18,984 nt of DNA from Desulfuromonadales bacterium. Its GTDB lineage: Bacteria; Desulfobacterota; Desulfuromonadia; Desulfuromonadales; UBA2294. Within the stretch, counting starts at the first letter, position 1. Each line of letters starts with the position of its first letter. This document shows, one piece after another, positions 1-7,295 of this stretch. The position numbers were made by a program, and so were the translations under genes. Under the pieces are notes generated by a model. The model searched no databases. It was not told the DNA's origin and saw only the letters and a list, made by a program, of their open reading frames with translations. The stretch covers positions 1 through 18,984 of the forward strand of contig JACUTX010000030.1 in assembly GCA_014859615.1 (NCBI GenBank). Direction: 5' to 3'.

Positions 1-636
1 ATATTGACTTAACTGCTGCCGGGCATATCTGGCGGTTTTCGAGTCGGGCGAGCGCTCCAGCAGGCGTTGCAAGCTCACAATATCATCGATATCCTCCCAC
101 TGACCGTATTCAGTATAAACCAGACCGGCTGCCGCGGCTCTCTGCCGGGTCTGTGTCAGAACCTGGTCGGTACTCCAGTCGATATTCTGAAAAAGCTCCG
201 GGTGCAGGTGACAACTGCCGATCAAAACATAACCGCCATCGCTGGCCGGGATCGTTACCACATCGTTCTCTTTAAGTGTGAAAAAAGCGGCATCAATCAG
301 CGCCAGAGAGAGGTCTGGACTATCACTGCCGATCAGCGCCGCTGCAGCCGGTCCGCCTTTGTGCAGCCGGTCGAGCGCAGCCGTCATTCGTGCACCGAGA
401 TCCCCCTTGCACTGTGGAATGCTGAGCAGCTTTGGAAAATTTTTTTCAAAATAGGTTTGACCACCGGAACAGAACAGGACGACATTGTAGTCGGCGGTCT
501 GCATCCGTTCGACTGTTTCGTGCAGGGCGACCCTGTAGAGCTCTGCCGCCTGATCCGCGGTTAAAGGGGGAGTGAGGCGGGTCTTGACCTGACCGGGGAT
601 CGGTTCCTTAACTAAAATACCGAGAGACAGCTTCAT
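1..636 (-). CDS. DUF2064 / TIGR04282-type glycosyltransferase-like protein (3' end cut by window edge)
   Basis: The frame is open from an ATG at 636 to the left edge, giving 212 residues with no stop. The protein shows the family hallmarks: KEPIPGQVKTRLTP at residues 10-23, GDLGARM at 78-84, GSDSPDL at 103-109 and DGGYVLIG at 133-140. These match a GT-A-like nucleotide-sugar transferase fold (DUF2064, called rSAM/selenodomain-associated transferase 1 in TIGR04282). The family is usually 200-230 residues, so only a short tail should be missing. The substrate is unknown. Some relatives sit in arsenosugar gene sets, but nothing here shows that role. It is the last visible gene of the cyt-pyk-queC-folE2 direction, 77 bp after folE2, and the gap holds DnaA-box-like repeats. 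No strong ribosome-binding site precedes the ATG. Family assignment is firm; function is open. Confidence 0.85.
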   Translation of the reverse strand, partial: MKLSLGILVKEPIPGQVKTRLTPPLTADQAAELYRVALHETVERMQTADYNVVLFCSGGQTYFEKNFPKLLSIPQCKGDLGARMTAALDRLHKGGPAAAALIGSDSPDLSLALIDAAFFTLKENDVVTIPASDGGYVLIGSCHLHPELFQNIDWSTDQVLTQTRQRAAAAGLVYTEYGQWEDIDDIVSLQRLLERSPDSKTARYARQQLSQY

Positions 637-678
637 TGATATATCTTAAAAATACGTAACATCTGAAACTGTCATAAG

Positions 679-708
679 ATATCCACCGTTTCCACAAACT
701 TATCCACA
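679..708. promoter_or_regulatory. Cluster of three DnaA-box-like 9-mers
   Basis: On the plus strand the gap between folE2 and the DUF2064 gene contains TTATCCACA at 700-708, a perfect match to the classical DnaA box. Two degenerate copies precede it: ATATCCACC at 679-687 and GTTTCCACA at 688-696, each two mismatches from it. All three share one orientation within 30 bp, so they read as GTGGA repeats on the transcribed strand. Possible roles are DnaA-dependent control of the downstream gene or titration of DnaA. The sites are seen directly; DnaA binding is inferred. Confidence 0.45.
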
Positions 709-713
709 AGCTC

Positions 714-1490
714 TCAACCGATCTTTCGCTCAACCTGGGCATAAGCTGAATGGTTATGAATCGATTCAAAATTTTCGCACTGGATCTTGAACCAGGTGAT
801 TTTTGGAACCGCACTCAACTTCAGTGTTACCTCCCGAACAATATCTTCGACAAACATCGGATTATCATAGGCCTGTTCTGTGAGCGCCTTCTCGTCTTCA
901 CGCTTCAGCAGAGAATAGACCGGCGCACTGGCGCACGACTCGATCCACTCGATCAGATCCTCGATCCAGACATGCTCGTTGTAGCGGATTTGTACACTGA
1001 TTTCACTCCGCTGATTGTGGGCACCGCGAGCACTGATCTCCCTGGAACAGGGGCAGAGGGAGGTGACCGGAACGGTGACACCGAGAATAAAATCACTGCT
1101 CTCCCCGAGACTTCCGATCATCTGGCATTGATACTCCATTAAACTGCGGGCTCTGGAGACCGGCGCCTGTTTTTCGATAAAATAAGGGAAATCGAACTCC
1201 AGGTGCGCACGACTCGCTTCAAGATGATCCTTCATCCCCTGAAGGATCGTATCCATCCGTTCGATGCTGATTTCTCCGTGATACTGGTTCAGTATTTCGA
1301 TGAACCGGCTCATGTGTGTCCCCTTGAAGTGATGCGGCAAGTCGACATACATATTGATTCGAGCAACAGTGCTCTGCCAATCACGATTTTTGTCCTGAAC
1401 CACAATCGGATAGCGGATATCTTTTACACCGACTTTGTCGATGGAAATATTACGACCGTCCGGTCGGTTCTGCAGATCAGGCATACTCAT
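714..1490 (-). CDS. folE2: GTP cyclohydrolase IB (FolE2 / MptA family)
   Basis: Converts GTP to 7,8-dihydroneopterin triphosphate, the entry step for tetrahydrofolate and for preQ0/queuosine. The 258-residue product has the FolE2 signature SLCPCSREISARGAHNQRS at residues 144-162, holding the conserved zinc/catalytic Cys146 and His158, and NFESIHNHSAYA at 240-251 near the C terminus. This enzyme is unrelated in sequence to classical FolE. The ATG at 1490 is chosen because it overlaps the queC stop as ATGA and has GGAG 9-12 bases upstream; an open extension upstream lies inside queC and is not family-like. Translational coupling to queC is likely. Type IB enzymes can use metals other than zinc and are sometimes zinc-regulated, but no Zur-like site was noticed. 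Length is normal for the family. Confidence 0.95.
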   Translation of the reverse strand: MSMPDLQNRPDGRNISIDKVGVKDIRYPIVVQDKNRDWQSTVARINMYVDLPHHFKGTHMSRFIEILNQYHGEISIERMDTILQGMKDHLEASRAHLEFDFPYFIEKQAPVSRARSLMEYQCQMIGSLGESSDFILGVTVPVTSLCPCSREISARGAHNQRSEISVQIRYNEHVWIEDLIEWIESCASAPVYSLLKREDEKALTEQAYDNPMFVEDIVREVTLKLSAVPKITWFKIQCENFESIHNHSAYAQVERKIG

Positions 1491-2176
1491 AGATTCTCTC
1501 CGTCGACATAAAAAATCGGATCGACCGCCCCGGCCTCGGCAAACCCCTTCAATCGCAGTTGGCAGGAGTCGCAATGTCCACACGACAAGCCTTGTGGCGT
1601 CGGATCGTAACAGGAGAGCGTCAAAGCATAATCGACATTCAGTTCGAGCCCGCGACGAACAATCTGCGCCTTGGTTAAATACTGCAGGGGAGCATGAATA
1701 CGCAAAGAGGCCCCTGCCACTGCGGCACGGGTCGCCAGGTTGGCCATCGCCTCAAATGCAGCGATAAATTCCGGACGGCAATCCGGGTAACCGGAATAAT
1801 CGCGAGCATTGACGCCGATAAAAATGTCCGCAGCGCCTATCACTTCAGCCCAGGCGAGCGCAAAGGAGAGAAACACGGTATTGCGCGCCGGCACGTAGGT
1901 GACCGGAATTTCGCTATCGACCGACCGATCCCTCGGAACCGCAAGATCAGTGGTTAATGCGCTGCCGCCAAACTGTCGCAGATCAATCTGCACAATCCGG
2001 TGCTCAACGGCTCCGGCATGTGGCGCCGCGGTTCGGGCCAGCTGCAGTTCATACCGATGGCGCTGCCCGTAATCAAAACTGAGAGCATACGGTTCAAACC
2101 CTTCGCTTCTGGCGATGGCCAGACAGGTTGTCGAATCGAGCCCGCCACTGTAGAGGACGACCGCTTTTTTATTCAT
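1487..2176 (-). CDS. queC: 7-cyano-7-deazaguanine synthase QueC
   Basis: ATP-dependent enzyme that converts 7-carboxy-7-deazaguanine and ammonia to preQ0, the precursor of queuosine in tRNA. The 229-residue protein begins with the PP-loop SGGLDSTTC at residues 10-18, followed by SFDYGQRH at 33-40. It ends with the zinc-binding cysteines Cys189, Cys199, Cys202 and Cys205 (SCGHCDSC). The ATG at 2176 is preferred because it puts the PP-loop at the usual distance from the N terminus; a start nine codons upstream would run into pyk. It begins 4 bp after the pyk stop and its own stop overlaps the folE2 start. queD, queE and queF are not in the window, so this is a partial pathway cluster. Length and motifs are normal. 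Confidence 0.95.
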   Translation of the reverse strand: MNKKAVVLYSGGLDSTTCLAIARSEGFEPYALSFDYGQRHRYELQLARTAAPHAGAVEHRIVQIDLRQFGGSALTTDLAVPRDRSVDSEIPVTYVPARNTVFLSFALAWAEVIGAADIFIGVNARDYSGYPDCRPEFIAAFEAMANLATRAAVAGASLRIHAPLQYLTKAQIVRRGLELNVDYALTLSCYDPTPQGLSCGHCDSCQLRLKGFAEAGAVDPIFYVDGENL

Positions 2177-2180
2177 TATC

Positions 2181-3632
2181 TCAATAGACCTCGAAAAAGG
2201 CACCGGTGCCGAGGCGGTGGACTTTCATAAGATTGGTTGTCCCGGCATCTGAAACCGGGCTCCCCATGGTAATAACCACAACGTCACCGCGCTTTAAAAC
2301 TCCCGCTGCAAGCACAGCCTGTTCAACGGAGCGAATCTGGGCTTCGGTATCTCCTTCGATATCGACTCGCAGTGAACGGACACTTCGATAGAGAGCCATC
2401 CGTCTGCGGACCGACTGTGACGGGGTCACCGCATAAACCGGTAATTCCGGTCGATATTTAGCGACCAGAGCGGCGGTACTGCCGGTCTGGGTAAATGCGA
2501 GAATCGCCGCCGCACCGACCATTTCGGCAACCCGGCAGGCAGCCTGCCCGATCGCATCCGGCAACCAGCGGAAACTACCGGTCTCACTCAGTCGCTGATA
2601 GGTCTGCGGCCAGAGCTGCCGATCTCCTTCTATATCAGCGGCGACTCGCACCATAAGACGCACCGCCTCAAGCGGATATTTTCCGGCGGCCGTCTCACCG
2701 GAGAGCATAATGGCGTCGGTTCCATCAAGAATCGCATTAGCGACATCCGAGGTTTCGGCGCGCGTCGGCCGCGGATGACTGATCATGCTTTCCAGCATCT
2801 GGGTGGCGGTAATCACCGGCTTGCCAGCGGCGTTGCAGGCGCGAATAATCCGCTTCTGGATTAATGGCACCTTTTCCGGCAAGATCTCAACTCCGAGATC
2901 ACCACGGGCGACCATAATCCCATCCGAGGCTGTCAGTATCGCATCGAAATTCTCTACCGCCTCCGGCTTTTCAATTTTGGCGATCACCCGGATAAGCGAA
3001 TTTTCGGCGAATAAGCGCCGCTTCAGAGCGTTAACATCGGCTGCAGAGCGGACAAATGACAAAGCGAGATAATCAAACTCTTCACGTATGCAAAAGTTCA
3101 GGTCATCATTATCCTTGTCAGTCAAGGCCGGTGCCGAGACCGCGACCCCCGGGAGATTGATCCCCTTGTTGTTCTTGAGCAGACCACCGACGACGACATG
3201 ACAACGAACTTCATCACCCTCAACCGAAAGGACCCTCAGTTCAAGCAGACCGTCATCGAGCAAGATCTGATCTCCTGGCTGAACGTCCTGCGGGAGATTT
3301 TGATAAGTGGTCGGGATCAAATCGGGTCGGTTCGATTTGACCGTTGGCGAAATTGCCACAACCTGGCCAGCGACCAGCTCAAGACCATCATTATCCAGCT
3401 TACCAACTCTGATTTTCGGCCCCTGCAGATCACCGAGAATCGCGACCGCTTTTTTCATCTCCCCGGAGATTCTTCGGATCCGTTGAATAATCACCCGCTT
3501 CTGATCCTGCCCCCCATGTGAAAAATTGAGGCGAAAAACATCTGTCCCGGCCGTCAGCAAAGCGGACAACATCTCTTCTGATTCACAGGCGGGGCCAACG
3601 GTAGCGACTATTTTTGTGTGACGATAACCCAT
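2181..3632 (-). CDS. pyk: Pyruvate kinase
   Basis: Catalyses phosphoenolpyruvate + ADP to pyruvate + ATP, the last step of glycolysis, in the cytoplasm. The 483-residue length is standard. Visible hallmarks are the N-terminal barrel start TKIVATVGPA (residues 6-15), RLNFSHG (34-40), the catalytic lysine segment IAKIEKPE (217-224), the metal-binding ARGDLG (242-247) and the substrate loop ITATQMLESM followed by RAETSDVANA. A lid domain lies at roughly 70-165 and a C-terminal allosteric domain beyond about 350. Glu85 appears to align with Glu117 of the rabbit enzyme, which would suggest K+ dependence (inference from a hand alignment). The ATG has AGAGG 6-10 bases upstream. It follows the diheme lipoprotein gene by 49 bp, with a hairpin in between, and leads directly into queC. 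Confidence 0.97.
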   Translation of the reverse strand: MGYRHTKIVATVGPACESEEMLSALLTAGTDVFRLNFSHGGQDQKRVIIQRIRRISGEMKKAVAILGDLQGPKIRVGKLDNDGLELVAGQVVAISPTVKSNRPDLIPTTYQNLPQDVQPGDQILLDDGLLELRVLSVEGDEVRCHVVVGGLLKNNKGINLPGVAVSAPALTDKDNDDLNFCIREEFDYLALSFVRSAADVNALKRRLFAENSLIRVIAKIEKPEAVENFDAILTASDGIMVARGDLGVEILPEKVPLIQKRIIRACNAAGKPVITATQMLESMISHPRPTRAETSDVANAILDGTDAIMLSGETAAGKYPLEAVRLMVRVAADIEGDRQLWPQTYQRLSETGSFRWLPDAIGQAACRVAEMVGAAAILAFTQTGSTAALVAKYRPELPVYAVTPSQSVRRRMALYRSVRSLRVDIEGDTEAQIRSVEQAVLAAGVLKRGDVVVITMGSPVSDAGTTNLMKVHRLGTGAFFEVY

Positions 3633-3646
3633 ATCTACCTCTTTTT

Positions 3647-3687
3647 CAGTGACACCCCCTTCTCTTCTCTGTGCAGGGGGGTTACTG
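3647..3687 (-). other. Imperfect hairpin between cytochrome gene and pyk
   Basis: CAGTGACACCCCC (3647-3659) can pair with GGGGGGTTACTG (3676-3687), giving about ten Watson-Crick pairs with two mismatches and a loop of about 15 nt. The distal arm includes the stop codon of the cytochrome gene. On the transcribed strand it is followed by an A-run rather than a T-run, so it is not a standard intrinsic terminator. It may protect the RNA end or reduce read-through into pyk. The pairing is seen; any role is inferred. Confidence 0.35.
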
Positions 3688-4011
3688 ACGATGACGATAA
3701 CTCCCCTGATATTTTTTATGTTCTTTATCCGGGCTTCGATGACACTTGAAGCAGACCTGATTCGTCAATTCCCGTTGTTCCTGCACAGCCGGTTCCGGCT
3801 CGACGGACGAGGACTGCTGCCAGGACAATTTTCCGGTCTCATCATTCAAATCGACCGGTTTGTAAAGAACCTGCCAGTCAGCATTGATTGAAGTCTGATG
3901 GCACTCACTGCACCCCTCGGGGGACGGGATTCTCTGCCACGCGGAAAACATCGCACAACCGGTCAGCAGAAAAACCGCCAACAGAAGCATCTGTTTAAAA
4001 TATCGGATCAT
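3682..4011 (-). CDS. Small diheme c-type cytochrome lipoprotein
   Basis: The 109-residue product has a short charged start, a hydrophobic stretch and a lipobox LLTGC with Cys19 as the predicted lipidated residue, so it should be a membrane-anchored periplasmic or outer-membrane lipoprotein. Two CxxCH haem-attachment motifs follow: CSECH at 34-38 and CFKCH at 87-91, separated by a polar linker rich in Glu, Gln and Ser. The only other histidines are His98 and His107 in the basic tail, which could be distal haem ligands. The ATG at 4011 is chosen over an upstream ATG because GGAGAGG lies just before it and it places the signal sequence at the N terminus. No close family is recognised. It is divergent from the PBP1A gene and precedes pyk. 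An electron-transfer role is likely; the partner is unknown. Confidence 0.8.
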   Translation of the reverse strand: MIRYFKQMLLLAVFLLTGCAMFSAWQRIPSPEGCSECHQTSINADWQVLYKPVDLNDETGKLSWQQSSSVEPEPAVQEQRELTNQVCFKCHRSPDKEHKKYQGSYRHRQ

Positions 4012-4046
4012 ATCCTCTCCAAAAAAACTCTTAAAAATTAAACTGT

Positions 4047-4075
4047 TTTTTAATCTATAAATAAATCTGTGGCAA
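4047..4075 (-). promoter_or_regulatory. Possible sigma-70 promoter for the cytochrome/pyk cluster
   Basis: On the minus strand TTGCCA (4075-4070; one mismatch from TTGACA) is followed after 17 bp by TAAAAA (4052-4047; four of six matches to TATAAT). It lies 36 bp or more upstream of the cytochrome ATG in the A+T-rich divergent gap 4012-4131. The gap also holds a 7-bp A/T inverted repeat, TTAAAAA (4031-4037) with TTTTTAA (4047-4053). This is a weak match in A+T-rich DNA. Confidence 0.3.
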
Positions 4076-4111
4076 ATATAGCACAACCCCGAGAGAGGAC
4101 AAGCTAAAACA

Positions 4112-4140
4112 TTGCCTGAGCGTCTCTGCTTATGCTATCT
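4112..4140 (+). promoter_or_regulatory. Possible promoter for the PBP1A gene, overlapping its 5' end
   Basis: TTGCCT (4112-4117) and TATCTT (4135-4140) are 17 bp apart. If used, transcription would start near 4147, inside the longest reading frame and next to the second in-frame ATG at 4150. That would make the mRNA leaderless or nearly so, which fits the absence of a ribosome-binding site before either ATG. The evidence is only two short hexamers. Confidence 0.2.
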
Positions 4141-6585
4141 TTCCATGTTATGGATAAAGATACTAAAAACTGGCAGTTGTGGCCTTTTAAACGATTGGCT
4201 CGTCTTTTTTTCACCATCCTGGCTGTCGTTTGTCTGTCCGGTATTCTTGCGCTGGTTGGCGCCTACCTCTATATCTCCGGCAGCTTGCCGCGAGTCGAGA
4301 CTCTGGCCGATTATCGCCCTCCTATTATCACCAGAGTTTTGAGTGATGAGGGTACAACGATTGCTGAATTTGCCCGCGAACGACGCATTCTTGTCCCGGT
4401 CGAGCGGATGCCGAAGCAGCTGATTCAAGCTTTTGTCGCTGCCGAGGATTCGAACTTCTTCCAGCACTCCGGAGTTGATCTCACCTCTATCCTGCGGGCA
4501 GCGATCAAAAATATCCTTGCAGGCGGGATCGTACAGGGGGGGAGTACCATTACCCAGCAGGTCGCCAAAAGTCTTCTCCTCTCGCCGGAAAAAAAATTCA
4601 AGCGCAAATTCAAAGAGGCGATTCTCGCCTGGCGAATGGAACAGGCTCTCTCCAAAGAAGAGATTCTTCATCTCTATCTAAATCAGATCTATCTTGGTCA
4701 CCGCGCTTATGGTGTTCAGGCCGCGGCCGAAAATTATTTTGATAAAAATGTCGAAGATTTGACCCTCGGTGAATGTTCCATTCTCGCCGGACTGCCGCAG
4801 GCTCCGAGTCGTTATTCTCCCTACAACCATTACGATAAAGCAAAAACACGCCAGCGATATGTTCTTAAACGGATGGTTGATGAAGGGTATATCTCTCGGG
4901 AAGAAGCGGATGCTGCAGAAGCAGAAATTCTGATCATCAAACCGAGATTCAATGCACATATTGCCAAAGCTTACTATTTCACCGAACAGGTACGCCGTTA
5001 TCTCGAGACCAATTACAGTCAGGATATTCTGGAGACCCAGGGATTGACTGTCTATACCTCTATGAGTACCAGCATGCAGGAATCAGCCCAGATTGCTGTC
5101 CGAAACAACCTGCATGAACATGATAAGCGTCTCGGTTTCAGAGGGCCGGAGCAGGTTTTGACCGGAGCAGAGACAGAAGTGTTTCTGCTTGCGCAGACAG
5201 AAGCCCTCAAGGAGAAACCGCCAACCTCAGGCGATCTGATCGACGCGGTTCTGATCGACAGTAACGAAGAACAGTTGCTGCTGCGCGTCGGGAGTCTCTC
5301 CGGGTCAATTCAACTCTCGTCCCTGACCTGGGCCGGTAACATCAAGGTTGTCGACAACAAAATTGAACCAACCCGCGACCCGGACGTGGCTGTCAAACGT
5401 CTTCCGATCGGTTCTCTTTTGAAAGTTCGAATTGAAGAGATTTCTGCGGACGGGAATTTATTGCTAAAGCTGGAGCAGACACCGCTGGCACAGGGCGCTC
5501 TGGTCGCCCTCGATCCGCAGACCGGCCTGGTTAAAGCGATGGTCGGCGGTTACGATTTTTTCGAAAGCCAGTTCAATCGCGTACTGCAGGCTCGCCGCCT
5601 TCCCGGATCGGCCTTCAAGCCGCTAATCTACGCTGCAGCCCTCGACAAGGGATATACACCCGCAACGGTCATTCTCGATACGCCACTGATATACAAAGAG
5701 AAGTCAACCTCCGGTCTGGAGACCGCCTGGAAACCCAAAAACTATTCTGATAAATTTTACGGGCCGACACCACTGCGCACAGCGCTGGCTAAATCCTACA
5801 ACGTTATTACAATCAAAATTCTAGAAGATATAGGCGTGAAATACGCCGCCAACTACGTCCGTAAGCTTGGCATCACCTCTGATCTGGCAAACGATTTAAC
5901 TTTGGGTCTCGGTTCATCTGCCGTGACTCCGTTGGAACTGGCAACCGCCTACACCGTCTTTGCCAATGGTGGCATCAGGATCCGGCCATCCTATATCGTC
6001 AAGGTTGTTGATCGGGACGGACGGGTGATTGAATCGATCGATCCATCTGATTTTCCGGATGGGGTCGGACAAAACCAGCGCTTGATCAATCTGGCGCGCG
6101 AGCGAGTCATCTCCCCGAGCACTGCTTATCTGGTGAGTAACCTGCTTGAGAGTGCTGTACAGAATGGGACCGGGGGACGGGCAAAAAGATTGAATCGGCC
6201 AGTCGCAGCCAAAACCGGTACAACAAACGATCTCAAAGACGCATGGTTTGCCGGATTTGTTCCGCAACTGGTCGCGGTTTCATGGGTCGGCTATGATCTG
6301 GAGCGCCCGCTCGGCACTGGTGAAACCGGTTCCAGGGCGGCTGCTCCGGCCTGGGTCGATTTTATGGAGCGAGCGGTTGCTGATATGGAACCGCTCGATT
6401 TTTCGATTCCGGATCAGATCGAATTTCATCCCGTCGACATAACGACCGGTCTGCTTGCGCCTGAGGATTCATCAAACACCAATATCGAAGTCTTTGCCCC
6501 GGGGACGGCACCAACTCGCTACGCCATGGAAGAAAACAGACCGAAAGCGCGTGATTTTTTTCGCCTCGATCTCGAAAATAATTAA
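4132..6585 (+). CDS. mrcA: Bifunctional class A penicillin-binding protein 1A
   Basis: Builds peptidoglycan: polymerises lipid II glycan chains and cross-links the stem peptides at the outer face of the inner membrane. The 817-residue protein has a cytoplasmic tail and one membrane segment (about 22-46). The GT51 domain has catalytic Glu105 in AAEDSNFFQHSG, then GGSTITQQ (136-143) and RKFKEAILAWRMEQ (158-171). An OB-like insert spans about 330-450. The transpeptidase domain carries all three penicillin-binding motifs: SAFK with Ser493 and Lys496, SYN at 555-557 and KTG at 694-696. Length and order are typical of PBP1A. The start is uncertain: ATG at 4132 and ATG at 4150 both lack a Shine-Dalgarno sequence. 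It is the only plus-strand gene, convergent with nth 14 bp away and divergent from the cytochrome gene. ponA is an alternative symbol. Confidence 0.96.
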   Translation: MLSFHVMDKDTKNWQLWPFKRLARLFFTILAVVCLSGILALVGAYLYISGSLPRVETLADYRPPIITRVLSDEGTTIAEFARERRILVPVERMPKQLIQAFVAAEDSNFFQHSGVDLTSILRAAIKNILAGGIVQGGSTITQQVAKSLLLSPEKKFKRKFKEAILAWRMEQALSKEEILHLYLNQIYLGHRAYGVQAAAENYFDKNVEDLTLGECSILAGLPQAPSRYSPYNHYDKAKTRQRYVLKRMVDEGYISREEADAAEAEILIIKPRFNAHIAKAYYFTEQVRRYLETNYSQDILETQGLTVYTSMSTSMQESAQIAVRNNLHEHDKRLGFRGPEQVLTGAETEVFLLAQTEALKEKPPTSGDLIDAVLIDSNEEQLLLRVGSLSGSIQLSSLTWAGNIKVVDNKIEPTRDPDVAVKRLPIGSLLKVRIEEISADGNLLLKLEQTPLAQGALVALDPQTGLVKAMVGGYDFFESQFNRVLQARRLPGSAFKPLIYAAALDKGYTPATVILDTPLIYKEKSTSGLETAWKPKNYSDKFYGPTPLRTALAKSYNVITIKILEDIGVKYAANYVRKLGITSDLANDLTLGLGSSAVTPLELATAYTVFANGGIRIRPSYIVKVVDRDGRVIESIDPSDFPDGVGQNQRLINLARERVISPSTAYLVSNLLESAVQNGTGGRAKRLNRPVAAKTGTTNDLKDAWFAGFVPQLVAVSWVGYDLERPLGTGETGSRAAAPAWVDFMERAVADMEPLDFSIPDQIEFHPVDITTGLLAPEDSSNTNIEVFAPGTAPTRYAMEENRPKARDFFRLDLENN

Positions 6586-6599
6586 ATTTTTAGCGAAAG

Positions 6600-7280
6600 C
6601 TAGCGCCAGCGCTTGACCCCGTTTTGCGGACACGATTTTACGACACAGCAGAGACTACATTCCGGCGTCGGAGCTTTACATACAGCCCGGCCGTGAAAAA
6701 TCAGAGTATGGCTCGCTTTTGTCCATTTCTCTTCTGGAAGAAGACGACTTAAAGCCTTCTCAACCTTGACCGGATCTCGCTGCTCTGTCCATCCGAGCCG
6801 GTAGACAATCCGTTTCACGTGAGTATCGACGACCATCCCCGGAATATCAAACGCATTACCGAGAAGAACATTCGCCGTCTTTCGCCCGACTCCCGATAAT
6901 GCGATTAACTTCAACAACTCATCTGGAACCTCACCATTATGCCTGTCAACCAGGCTCTTCGCACACGCAATCAGATTTTTAGCCTTACTGCGAAAAAAGC
7001 CGGTACTGTGAATAATTTCTTCTATTTCAGGCTTAGATGCAGCTGCCAGACGAGCGGCATCCGGATAGCACCTGAATAAAAGAGGTGTGACCTGATTCAC
7101 CCTGACATCAGTGCACTGTGCCGAAAGAATCGTTGCAATCAGGAGTTGAAAAGGGTCGGCGTGGAGCAGTGCACATTTTGCCTCAGGATAGGCCGCTTCA
7201 AGACGGATCAGAGTATCGAGTGCTTTAGTTCGTCCACTGCGGTACCCTGCTTTTCCAGAACAGAGGAAGAAGGGGCTCAC
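6600..7280 (-). CDS. nth: Endonuclease III, [4Fe-4S] DNA glycosylase/AP lyase
   Basis: Removes oxidised pyrimidines and cleaves the resulting abasic site in base-excision repair. The 226-residue protein has the helix-hairpin-helix LSGVGRKTANVLLGNAF at 128-144 with catalytic Lys134, the catalytic aspartate Asp152 in VDTHVKR, and the C-terminal iron-sulphur loop Cys201-x6-Cys208-x2-Cys211-x5-Cys217. The start is a GTG at 7280, preceded by AAGGGG at a spacing of 6 nt. No other ATG, GTG or TTG occurs in the next 20 codons, so the N-terminal extension of about 14 residues relative to E. coli Nth is probably real. It begins 15 bp after the EEP-fold gene stop and likely shares its transcript. It converges on the PBP1A gene with only 14 bp between the stops and no convincing terminator. 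Confidence 0.96.
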   Translation of the reverse strand: MSPFFLCSGKAGYRSGRTKALDTLIRLEAAYPEAKCALLHADPFQLLIATILSAQCTDVRVNQVTPLLFRCYPDAARLAAASKPEIEEIIHSTGFFRSKAKNLIACAKSLVDRHNGEVPDELLKLIALSGVGRKTANVLLGNAFDIPGMVVDTHVKRIVYRLGWTEQRDPVKVEKALSRLLPEEKWTKASHTLIFHGRAVCKAPTPECSLCCVVKSCPQNGVKRWR

Positions 7281-7295
7281 CTCTCGCCCCTTGCA

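Noticed and set aside
67..564. 165-codon plus-strand reading frame opposite the DUF2064 gene
   Set aside because: It lies fully antisense to a minus-strand frame that has clear family motifs, has no recognisable domain and no ribosome-binding site. The other antisense frames over gyrA, gyrB, pyk and dnaA were left out for the same reason.
4070..4083. TGGCAAATATAGCA resembling a sigma-54 promoter
   Set aside because: The GG and GC elements are 10 bp apart rather than the required 12, so the spacing does not fit.
6586..6613. Short palindrome AGCGC-CA-GCGCT near the convergent PBP1A and nth stops as a shared terminator
   Set aside because: It is only a 5-bp stem with a 2-nt loop, lies within nth, and has no T-run on either side.
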